Origin: Panax quinquefolius
Lineage: Eukaryota > Streptophyta > Magnoliopsida > Apiales > Araliaceae
NCBI GenBank assembly: GCA_020205615.1
Contig: CM035164.1
Location: 119,351,363-119,415,362 of the forward strand
DNA length: 64,000 nt
Direction: 5' to 3'
Below the pieces are notes generated by a model that was not told where the DNA came from, did not search any database, and saw only the letters and a list, made by a program, of their open reading frames with translations. Below are positions 11,935 through 21,601 of the stretch, one piece after another (the first letter of the stretch is position 1; each line of letters begins with the position of its first letter). The position numbers were made by a program, and so were the translations under genes.

Positions 11935-12355
11935 GGTAGATTATTGGTATGATCGTGACTATAGGTTCTCTTTGGCGATGAGTGCAAAAGTTGAATTGTT
12001 GGTTGGTATGATCATGACAATTGAATTTACAATTGAATATTTTTAGCTTAAGTGCAAAGGTGAATTGATCAACATGGTTATAATTATTGTTATATAACCA
12101 CGAAATGATTATGTATTTCTTTGATATATGAATATCTTTGGCTCGTAGTCAAAAGATGACTTGTTGATGAATATCTTTAGCACGTAGTACAAAGATGAAT
12201 TATTGTTGAATATCTTTGGCCGTAGTGCAAAGATGACACTGTTGTTGAATATCTTTGGCTCGTAGTGCAAAGATGAATTGTTGTTGAATATCTTTGGCAT
12301 ATAGTGCAAAGATGAATTGATGAATATCTTTGGTAGTGGTGCAAAGATGAATTTA
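11935..12355 (+). repeat. tandem hairpin array in the solo LTR (6 clear plus about 3 decayed units)
   Basis: Units of roughly 36-42 bases contain ATCTTTGG...TAGTGCAAAGAT, whose ends are an exact 7-base inverted repeat (ATCTTTG / CAAAGAT) around a loop of about 10 bases. Clear units begin near 12133, 12169, 12210, 12248, 12287 and 12324; weaker ones lie at 11938, 11966 and 12042. Confidence 0.85.
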
Positions 12356-12840
12356 TTAATATGATTATGAGCGAGGCTGTGATTTGGTATAACCATGATC
12401 TTTGATGTTTCGGTAAAGGAGCGGTGATGAAATTATCTTAAATCGTCTGGAAGAGAGGAATTTAGAACTACAATTATGATTATGAGTTATACATGTGATT
12501 GTGGATGTGAATTGTTGATTGATGTTACGAGGATAAAACATTGTTGGTGGACTTTTAACATGGAGAAGATAATAGATTTTATGGTTACATTTGACTCTTC
12601 TAATGGATTGCTCATTCATTGCTATGACTATGGTTGAAAAGTTTTATCATCTACCATATATTCTAAATCTACGATTTATTCTTGATGAAGACTATTGATA
12701 ATTTATTTATCTTTAGTCATAATATTCTTCTTGAGCTAGTTGTGCTCACCCTTTTGTTTCAACATTCCTTTCGAGGTAATAAAAGTGTATTTGGGGTCGA
12801 GCGGGGATAGCGAGGAATAGAATGGTGGTCTATAGATGTT

Positions 12841-13245
12841 GAGGGTGAGGTGAATTTAACTTGGAAGGGTGTTTTGCCAATTATCATACAAGATGTCTAA
12901 TGATATACAACCTCGTGTCATCATAAGACATGGTTGTGCTCATCCACTTCTTTGAGTATATTTACAAGCACTACCTATATAATCTTGGTGTTTGTTTGGA
13001 GTATAATACCCAATTAGAGGCAGTGGAGATAATGATATGTCAAGAGAAGACTCACCATTGGGAAGAATATGATAGTAATCTTCTCGTTTTTCTTTGGGGT
13101 CTATTAGGTCAACCAAGGATAATTACGTGGCCATATGATATCTACCATAACCTAAAAGCATGGCCTCCCATATATCGAAGGTTTCTTGAGCACTTTCCAA
13201 AGATTCTAATTTCTAAAGCAGTTTTTGACTATACCTTTATGTAAG
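12841..13245 (+). other. unidentified insert with a 104-codon open frame
   Basis: The surrounding LTR is interrupted here: sequence to the left ends in the block TGGTGGTCTATAGATG and the LTR resumes at about 13262 with TTTGTATCCAAACTC. The insert has an open frame at 12930-13244 encoding a Trp/Tyr-rich peptide (for example WPYDIYHNLKAWPPIYRRF). I do not recognise the protein. The composition looks more like coding DNA than the LTR around it. It could be a captured gene piece; no target duplication or inverted repeat was found at its edges. Confidence 0.45.
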
Positions 13246-13424
13246 GTGTCATTGTGACGTCTTCTGATTGGTATATATATTTGTATCCAAACTCACAGCA
13301 TATCTGTTGTTGTATTTTGCACGACAATTGTTGTAATAAAGTTGTAGTTTTTTTCCGAACCATATATTTGGCGACTCAGAATGGGTTGGATGGAATGGAC
13401 CTATTTTGGGGTCGTTACAACCTT

Positions 13425-14014
13425 GGTCTCATAACTGCCCTGGTCGAGAGATGGCTGCCAGAGACCAATACTTTTCATTTAAACTGTGGAGAATTAACAA
13501 TCACGTTAGAGGATGTCCACTTTATTTTTGGGTTACCGATGGTGGGCAAACCCTTAACGTGTCCCCTATCTGTCACCAATTTGAATTATTTTAAGGATTG
13601 TTTTGGAGATAAATTAGCTGCTGTATAATTTAGTTTAAAAAAGTGAAGTACAATTTCATTAGTGTGGTTGAACGAACATTTTAATAATTGTCTCGAGAAT
13701 GCAAGTACAGATGTTGTAGGGCGACACATAAAGGTGTACATTTTATGCTTGTATGGGGCAATATTATTCCCGAATAGGAATAAGAATAGTGTGCACCCAA
13801 GATACATGTCTTTTATTGTCAACGCTGAAGATTGTGTCACTTACTCCTGAGGCGCGACAGTGTTAGCATAATTGTACAGGTCTTTATATATTGCTAGTAG
13901 GAAATGCGTTAAATACATTAATGGTTGTGTAACATTGTTACAAATTTGGGCTTATGAGCGTGTAAATATTGGAAGGCCAAACCCTTGGCCACAATCATCC
14001 GTATGGTTACCTAG
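13425..14014 (+). pseudogene. PMD gene, segment 2 of 3
   Basis: The frame resumes with GLITALVERWLPETNTFHL, the diagnostic start of the PMD fold, then ITLEDVHFIFGLPMVGKPL. All of 13425-14014 stays in the same frame as segment 1, broken by stops at 13626 (TAA), just after at about 13644 (TGA), near 13851 (TGA at a Trp position of a W-G motif) and near 13869 (TAG at a Trp of an A-W-L-Y-R motif). Later motifs WLNEHF, YIASRK, LLQIWAYERVNIGRP fit the family. The segment stops at the duplication CCTAG next to the second solo LTR. Trp-to-stop changes are G-to-A type, as expected from methylated-cytosine decay on the other strand. No intron is evident. Confidence 0.9.
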
Positions 14015-14118
14015 TATAAAATTCCAAATTTTACGAATAAAGATTTAATTTTCTCGAAATATTTTTTTTTATTATGGTGTGAATTTGAGATAATATTATA
14101 ATTGTGGGTAGTATTTAT

Positions 14119-16843
14119 TGTGACGCCCCCAAAACAGGTATACAACACCCATTCTGAGTCGTCAAAATACATGGTACAGAAACAACTACAACTTTATTAA
14201 TACAACATAAAAACTGTGAGTTTAAATACAAATATTGTCATCTAGACAATATCCACACTCAAATAAGTCCTCATTTCAATTATTGATACATTATTTTACA
14301 AAAATGGTGAGGACTACTAAAATAACTTCTAGAACCATCATTCCATACCCCGACTAGTACTCGCTACATTCTCGCCTCCTGAGAAGAAAAATGGAACAAA
14401 AAGAAAAAGGGTGAGCTCAACTAGTCCAGTAAAGAACATTATGACTAAGATAATACAGAACAAATTATCCTTAGTCTTCAACATGGAAAAAATCTAATAG
14501 AATACAATAGACAACAAGTTTTAAATCAATATTCGCAGCAGAAATAATAATTCATTAGAAGAGTTAAGTAGAGAATGAAATCTACTATTTTCTATATATG
14601 AATTTAAAAGCTCATCGTCAACATTTTATCCCTGTAACATCAATCAATATATATACGGAATCAAATATTCATCTTTGCACTCTGAGGTGCCAAAGATATT
14701 CATCGTGTGGTCATGTTCATCTAAACACTGTTCATCTTTGCACACTACGGCCAAAGATATTCATCGAAATCATTCATCTTTGCACTACTGGGCCAAAGAT
14801 ATTTAGTTATATCATCATTTAGGGTGAGGATGATGAAAAAATATTTAAAAAAAGCGAATCCGATTGAAATAAAAGAACAAATTTTCAAGATTCGTACTTT
14901 AAATAATCCAAGTTCAAAAATACTTCATAAATAACCGTAGAGTGGAGTAAAATTCAAGATTTAAGACCAAAACATAGATTCAATCAAAGATATGAACTAT
15001 AACAGACAATCTTGGACACAGAAAAGAAAATTTAATTTTTCTGTGAATAGTGTCGTATTCGTGAATAGTGTCGTATACGTGAATAGTGCCGTATACGTGA
15101 ATAGTAACTTCTACACTAAAAGATAGAAATTTCACAAAAAATATCATCATGCTTTGTGAATAGTACTCGTGAATAGTAACTCGTGAATAGTAACTCATGA
15201 ATAGTAACTCCGACATGAAAAAGTTCCAAATTTGATAAAAATTTTCAACCAATATTTTGGCATAATAATATTGAAGAAATAATATTATTTAAGAAGAAAT
15301 AACCTCCCTTACCTCAGAAAAACAGTACTTCTGATTGGAATACAAGATCTAGTGCTGAAAGAACTTGCACTGTATAGCAACACTCAAAGTACTAAAATAC
15401 TCACAAAAATACGCTCGATATATAGAGAGATAAAGAGAGAGAAATCTGTAGTTTCTAGTGTGATTTTCAATTCTAACCTAAGCACCCTATTTATAGGAAA
15501 ATGCTTAGAACACCAAAGCAGAAAATTTAATAAAATAATAATTTATTTTTTTCAAATTCTCTACGCACACCAATATAGTCTAGACATCAGCCATCCCTTA
15601 ATAACAACCACAAAAATGTTTTTCTCAATTAATTAATTTAAAATTCCAAATAATAATAATTAATTAATCCGGAACTTAAATAATTAATAATATATAGCCC
15701 TTTTGTCAGAAAAATTCGAATCTTGCGATTCTTTTATAGGAAATTCAATTCTCTACAACTTTGCAGAAGAAAGTTTTTCCAAATTCCAAACAGAAATTGA
15801 CCGAAATCCATAAACGGACGATTTTACAAAAATTTTATAATCAAATTTCGATTCAAGAAATGGGCCCACATACATGTTTAACATGTTTTAAACAACTTTT
15901 GCAACAAAAATACTCTTCCTCCTCATATATACTCATATATCCCACATTCATTGTAAAAATATCATCATTATTATATTATAATAATATAATAAAATATTAT
16001 TTTATCGAGAAAAGATAAAATATCAATTTTCAACAATTGCCACTTTAAAAATTTTCTCCATCTATATCCACATAAAATGAATATTTTCCTCATCATATAA
16101 ATCAATAATTTAATTATTCACAAATAATATTATTAGAATCACAATCTGTGACAATAAAGCGGTTCAGGGAAGAGGGCTTTCAATAAGAATTTCTCTCTTC
16201 TTGGCCTTGCGATTAGGTGACCAAACCTCTCCTTGACAGAACTTTCTAGACATTGCCAATAATGTTATCTAATAATATTATTAGGATAATATGAATTATT
16301 GCTACGATAATGAAAAATCTTGTTTAGTGACAATTATTGAAACAACGATAATATAAAATATCAACATGATAATTATTGAATCAATAAAATAAAATCTTTG
16401 AGCGATAATTCATGTAACAATTATTGAGTAGTGCCTTCTTATGTAAGAATCAATAATTGGTGCAATCACGTGTGTCTTCTTGTGCAACAACGCCAGTATT
16501 ATTGTGTTTTAACCAATCGGGTATTCCAACGGTGTTAGCAGTAACAACTTCCAAGTTATTTATAAACAACTTATACTTATCGTTTTATTCATCCAATCGC
16601 TTTCTGTTATGGGGCCCACAAAAGACTGCGCCGTCGTACGAATATTTCCCGACAGCAAGAATATTTCACGACCAAACGAATATTCCTCGACAACAATGAA
16701 TATTTTATAACCACCTATTTATTTTTTAAAATATATGCGCATTTTACCCATAACTAACCACATTAATCAATTCAACCCTTATTATTTCAAAATAATAAAT
16801 AGAGGAAATTAAATTTCATATATTAATAATTTGGGGTCTTACA
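14119..16843 (-). repeat. 3' LTR of the 14119-24297 element
   Basis: It begins (minus strand) TGTAAGACCCCAAA at 16843 and ends GGGGGCGTCACA at 14119, so has TG...CA ends. It contains a TATA box (15486-15495), GTGAATAGT repeats (15045-15205) and three hairpin units (14665-14800). Confidence 0.92.
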
Positions 16844-16857
16844 ACCTCCCCTCCTTA
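16844..16857 (-). other. polypurine tract
   Basis: TAAGGAGGGGAGGT on the minus strand directly abuts the 3' LTR, the standard site for plus-strand primer formation. The same tract abuts the LTRs at 34660 and 63766. Confidence 0.85.
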
Positions 16858-17233
16858 TGAAATTTCGTCCTCGAAATTGACGTACGTACCTGGTATTTCA
16901 AAAAGATGAGGATACCTCGCTTTCATTTCCGTTTCCAACTCCCAGGTCATTTCCTCAATAGCATGGTTTCTCCACAAAACTTTAACTTGTGGTATGACCT
17001 TCGTGCGTAGGACATGCTCCTTCCTATCCAAGATCTTGACAGTACCTCTTAAAGACGTTAAGTCTCTTGGCTATCTCGTCCGGTTCTAACTCAATAATGT
17101 GGTTCGGGTCTTTCACATATTTACGAAGCACAGATATATGAAAAACATTATGAACTCGAGACATATTTGGAGGTAACGCGAGTCTATAGGCCACATTTCC
17201 TACTCGTTCAAGAATTTGAAATGGACCAATAAA
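16858..17233 (-). pseudogene. integrase C-terminus and chromodomain-like tail of gypsy pol
   Basis: This minus-strand stretch, downstream of the open integrase frame, decodes in pieces to the end of a chromovirus polyprotein: an SH3-like [13 protein letters not shown] block near 17200-17160, then a VL-RNHAIEE-type chromodomain remnant near 16980-16930, and a Phe/Arg-rich end just before the polypurine tract. Several stops interrupt it. The chromodomain assignment rests on position and residual motif. Confidence 0.65.
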
Positions 17234-18401
17234 TCATGGATTAAGCTTTCCTCTCTTCCCAAATCTTGTAACTCCCTTCCATGGAGCCACACGCAACAAT
17301 ACATGATCCCCAATGTCAAATTCCACGTCCTTTCGATGAAGATCTGTATAACTCTTTTGTCGATCCTGTGCCGTTTGTATACGTTGTCGAATCATTTGGA
17401 TCTTTTCTGTAGTCATACGTACCAACTCGGGTCCCAACAATGTTGCTTCACCCACCTCATCCCAATATATTGGAGAGCGACACTTTCGTCCATATAATGC
17501 TTCAAATGGAGCCACACCTATACTTGCCTGATAACTGTTGTTGTAGGAGAATTCCACCAATGGTAAATACTTATTCCAACTGCCTTTGAAGTCTAGGACA
17601 CAGAGTCTTAATAGATCTTCAAGAGTTTGAATAGTCCTCTTTGATTGTCCGTCCATTTGAGGATGGTATGCCGAACTAAATCGTAAATCCGTGCCCATAG
17701 CTTTTTGCAAGCTAACCCAAAATCTTGAAGTGAATCTTGGGTCACGATCTGAAACTATGGATACTGGCATGCCATGCAATCTCACAATCTCATCTACGTA
17801 TACATACTGAGCAAGACGTTCAAGGAATAAGTCTCCCGTATCGGCAAGAAATGAAAGCGAGACTTGGTTAATCTATCAATAATAACCCAAATAGCATTTA
17901 TGCCTTTAGAAACCGTGGGAAGACCCAGAATGCTTGAAATCCATGGTAATGTGTTCCCACTTCTATTTGGAATCTCAAGTGGTTGCAATGGACCCTTTGG
18001 CACTTGATGCTCGCCTTTTTACGTTGACAAGTTAAACACATCGAGATAAACTTTGCAATCTCTCTCTTCATATTGTTCCACCAAAATGTATGTCGAAGAT
18101 CATGATACATTTTGGTACTTCCAGGATGGATTGCAAATGGTGTGTTATGTGCCTCCATCATGATCTTGTACTTCAAATCAGAATCGTTAGGAACACAAAG
18201 TCTGGAGTGGACTCGAAGTATTCCTTCTTCATCGATTCTTGCTTCTGGAATAGCACCTTCTTGTACTTTCTTCTTCATAACCATCAGCTCCGGGTCTGTG
18301 GCTTGAGCAACTTTAACTTTTTCGATTAAAGTCGGTTTTATGCATATATTTGACATCATCACACTCGTTCCTGCATATGATCTTCTACTCAACCAACGCA
18401 A
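17234..18401 (-). pseudogene. gypsy integrase, inactive
   Basis: The zinc-binding HHCC part lies at about 18260-18020 (HPGSTKMYHDL, then MCLTCQRKK), and the catalytic core follows in overlapping frames. The second catalytic Asp is in [14 protein letters not shown] (about 17755-17715). The position of the catalytic Glu reads Lys: the usual DGQSER motif is DGQSKR here (about 17650). [14 protein letters not shown] block, typical of gypsy integrase, follows at about 17510-17480. A frame break lies near 17800-18000. Loss of the Glu and the breaks mean no activity from this copy. Confidence 0.9.
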
Positions 18402-19071
18402 TTTACCACGTTTGCTTTTCGGGATGGTATTGAATAGTGTGGTCGTAATCTTTCAACAGCTCGAGCCAGCGTCGTTTGCGCATGTTGAGTTCTTTTTGAG
18501 TGAAGAAATATTTGAGGCTTTTTTATGGTGCGAATATATCTCCACTTTTCCCCATATAGATAGTGCCTCCGGATCTTTAAGCGAAAATATTGCGCCTTAA
18601 CTCTAGATCATGAGTAGGATAATTCCTCTCATATTCTTTAAGTTGTCATGAGGCATAAGCGATGACTTTCCACGTTGCATGAGAACACACCTAACCCTTT
18701 GCACGAAGAATCATTTGTAGATAACAAATCCATCCGAACCGGATGGTATTGTCAAACAGTCTGCGAAATGAGTCTCCTCTTGAGATCTTGGAAACTCTTC
18801 TCGCATTCCTCGCTCCATGCAATTTTGTATCTTTCTGAGTGAGTTGAGTTAGCGGGGTAGCGATTTGAGAAAATCCTTCCACGAATCTCGATAATAACCA
18901 TTAAACCCGAGAAAGCTACGTGCTTTGGTCACCGTCTTTGGTTGCTCCCAACTTTGTATTGCTTGATCTTGGCCGGGTCAACAGACACTCCATGTTTTGA
19001 CACCATGTGCCCAAGGAATGCTACTTCCTCAGCCAAAACTCGCATTTCTTGACTTGGCATATAGCTTGTTA
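18402..19071 (-). pseudogene. gypsy RT thumb and RNase H region, degraded
   Basis: The stretch lies between RT and integrase, where RNase H belongs. Only scraps remain, such as GFSQIATPLTQLTQKD (about 18885-18835), the block that normally leads into RNase H. The RNase H catalytic residues cannot be followed with confidence because of repeated frame breaks. Confidence 0.7.
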
Positions 19072-19620
19072 TCACGAAGCCTTTGCGATTACCGACTTCA
19101 AATGGCGCTCATGATCTTCACGGCTTTTGGAATAGATGAGGATGTCATCAATAAAGACAACAACGAAGCGATCCAAATATTCCTTGAATACTCGGTTCAT
19201 CATATCCATGAAAGCAGCAGGAGCATTAGTCAATCTAAAAGACGTGACTAAGAATTCATAATGCTCGTACCGAGTTCTGAAAGCAGTCTTTGGAATATCC
19301 TCAGTTCTAACCTTCAACTGATGATATCCAGAACGAAGATCGATCTTTGAAAAGAATTGTGCTCCTTACAACTGGTCAAACAGGTCAACAATACGAGGTA
19401 GCGGATACCTATTCTTGATAGTGACATGGTTTAATTCCCGGTAATTGATACAAAGTCGCATACTCCCGTCTTTCTTCTTTACAAATAAAACAGGAGCACC
19501 CCAAGGAGATGTACTAGGACGAATGAAACCGATGTCCAACAACTCCTGTAGTTGGACCTTTAACTCCTGAAGTTCAATAGGAGCCATTCGATATGAGGTT
19601 TTAGAAATGGGCTTTGTACC
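19072..19620 (-). pseudogene. gypsy reverse transcriptase, broken
   Basis: Motifs in order: [18 protein letters not shown] and [19 protein letters not shown] (19540-19430), YPLPRI, a stop at about 19366 where the DQL codon block runs into the next part, [13 protein letters not shown], and the YXDD-type box FIDDILIYS (about 19145-19118). The family usually has Asp in the C-I-D-Y motif; Asn is seen here. The stop is a CAA-to-TAA change by inference. Confidence 0.92.
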
Positions 19621-19717
19621 AGGTTCAAGTTCAATAAAGAATTCAACTTCACGTTACGGGGGTAGGCGGGAAGTTCTTCAGAAATCGTCGGGAAAGTCAA
19701 TAACAACAGAATATTAT

Positions 19718-20203
19718 TCAAATCGGCGTGTCTTTATTCAAATCCATAACATGGGCTAAGAAAGCTTGACATCCGTTTTTCAATAAACGAATAACTTTAT
19801 GACTTGATATGATAGTGATTGATTTTAATGGTTTAGTTGCTTGAATTCGCACAACAGGTTGATTAGGAATATGAAAACTAACAATCTTACGAAAACAATC
19901 AATTTTGGCATGATGAGTAGTTAACCAATCAATCCCTGAAATCACATCAAAAGCAAGTATCTTTAAAGAGATAAGGTCAACAGGTAATGTGATGGTACCA
20001 ACTTGGATCAAACAAGATTTATAAACAGTGGATGTGATGAAAGTTTCTCCTAACAGAGTTTCCACAGATAGGTCAAAGTCTAATTTCTCCGGAGTCAAGT
20101 TTAAACGTTGAGCACAAGCAAGAGAGATAAATGAATGGGTAGCACCGGTATCTAGTAATGTATAAACTTCGCATGAATTTATGATTAGCTTACCCGTGAT
20201 CAC
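19718..20203 (-). pseudogene. gypsy aspartic protease
   Basis: The frame is open for 161 codons. The active site LLDTGATHSFIS (about 20155-20120) holds the D-T-G triad and is followed by FDVISGIDWLTTHHA, a conserved block of the gypsy protease. It overlaps the zinc-knuckle frame by four bases. Its role would be to cut the Gag-Pol polyprotein. Confidence 0.92.
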
Positions 20204-20487
20204 CTCGTTTGGGTTCCTCGTATGTTGCCAGTCACGACAAACGCTCTTCCAGGAACCGTTAACTTTGACTTTTCTGGGACAGCCTTTTGAGTCACCATCC
20301 CCGCTGGACTTGGTTTCGCTACAGTGAAATCTCGAGCGATATGTCCTTCCTTACCACACTTATAACATACCTTAAACTGTTGTGGGCAGTTTGGGCTGAT
20401 ATGTCCTTCTTTTCTGCACTTATAGCATATGACCGGTGGTCGTTCTCCTCCCTTAGAACCAGTTGCTGCTGGTGTGGACGTCTTCAC
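20200..20487 (-). pseudogene. gag zinc knuckles (two CCHC), second one damaged
   Basis: The first knuckle, CYKCRKEGHISPNC, is complete. The second reads CYKCGKEGHIARDF, with Phe in place of the last Cys, a single T/G difference (TTC for TGC). Such knuckles bind the element's RNA. Basic residues follow, up to the protease start. Confidence 0.9.
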
Positions 20488-21364
20488 ATTATCATTGTTG
20501 AATCTCCTCTTTTTAAAATCTCCACCCGAGTCGCTTCTTCTATTTTCATGGCCACGATTACCACCAGAGTGGTTACCGCTTTTAATCGAATGTTTTTCTC
20601 CCCCATTTAGTTTTCATTACTCACGGTATTACGCACCCGGTATGACCACAGTTGTGGTCCTTGGTTGAACTTACTCATTATCTCGCTCTAATAATTGAGC
20701 CCTGTTGACAACATCTGAATATAAAGAAAATTTATGAGAGATAAGATATTGCCGAATCTCGGGTTTTAAACCTCTCAGAAACATCCTCGTCATTTTTTAC
20801 TCATTTTCTAACAAATGAGGTGCAAACCTGGATAACTCTGCGAACTTCGCCTCGTATTGGGCACCGTCATGTTGTTTTGTTCTAGTCTAATAAACTCTAC
20901 CTCCTTCATCTGGCGAATACTTTCAGGAAAGTATTTTTTGTTAAAAAGTTTATTAAACGTTTCCCAAGACATCTTTGAGTGCGGCGGCAGTGGAGCCGTT
21001 CCTGAGACTCCCCGATGATCTCGCCTCGCCACCACGGAACATAAAGGTGGCGAATGGAACCTTTTGTTCCTCCGTGCATCCCAAGACATCGAATATCTTG
21101 GTAATTTGCTTGATCCACATTTTCGTCATAATCGGATCTGGCTTTCCCTTAAATTCTGGTGGTCCCAACTCTTTAAACTGTTTGGTCGTGATAAGTCGCG
21201 TGTTGCTATCATTTCCACCGTATTTACGTATACGAGTCTCCCAAATGCGGTTTTGCATGGCGAAAAAAGCTTCTAAACATCCCGTCGTTCATCGTCTGCT
21301 CAGTGGTGGTGTTTACAGGAGGAATATTGCCTTCCTGTTGCACGTTCCCACAGGTGGTGATTAA
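20488..21364 (-). pseudogene. gag capsid region
   Basis: The motif ELGPPEFKGKPDP, then WIKQITKIFDVLGCTEEQK and ATFMFRGGEA (about 21190-21030), is the retrotransposon gag core. A frame change near 21000 moves to KMSWETFNKLFNKKYFPES. The segment up to the zinc knuckle is rich in Asn/Arg/Gly. The start is not fixed. Confidence 0.85.
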
Positions 21365-21587
21365 AGGTGTTCCACGGTCTCATTAACTCCACAGTTAATA
21401 TTCTCAATTTGCCATTCTTAAAATCGCCATAAAACAAGGGTTAATTAAACAAATTAACATATCACATATTAACCATATACTTCAACTGACCAACAAATAA
21501 GCTTAGGTATGACATACTAGCGAAGGATTACTCGTCTCTCCCATCCTAGTACTATTCCCAGATCTCCGCCTGAGACCATATCCCTAA

Positions 21588-21599
21588 ACTCTCATACCA
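21588..21599 (-). other. primer-binding site (tRNA-iMet type), slightly mutated
   Basis: Minus-strand TGGTATGAGAGT starts two bases after the 5' LTR end. It matches the TGGTATCAGAGC complement of initiator tRNA-Met at 10 of 12 bases. Confidence 0.75.
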
Positions 21600-21601
21600 A
21601 C

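Larger units (their letters stand above)
7173..13419 (+). mobile_element. solo LTR, Ty3/gypsy family A, with nested insertions
   Basis: The element starts TGTAAGGCCCC and ends GGGGTCGTTACA, matching in order the LTR sense strand of the full-length element at 14119-24297 (which starts TGTAAGACCCC and ends GGGCGTCACA). It is flanked by the perfect 5-base duplication ACCTT (7168-7172 and 13420-13424). No internal retrotransposon genes are present, so it is a solo LTR. It holds a second solo LTR (9550-11750) and about 400 bases of unrelated sequence (about 12841-13245). Without these it would be about 3.6 kb, longer than the 2.7 kb family A LTRs, partly because of an expanded hairpin array at 11935-12355. 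Confidence 0.85.

Noticed and set aside
11935..12355. CRISPR-like array
   Set aside because: Regular repeats with spacers, but in a plant LTR, with degenerate units and spacers that are related to each other.
12109..12619. Minus-strand frames rich in PKIF repeats
   Set aside because: They are translations of the LTR hairpin array, not protein repeats.
13586..13840. 84-codon minus-strand frame in PMD segment 2
   Set aside because: The plus strand holds PMD motifs in frame; this is its shadow.
20975..21364. 129-codon plus-strand frame opposite gag
   Set aside because: It is the antisense shadow of the gag core on the minus strand.
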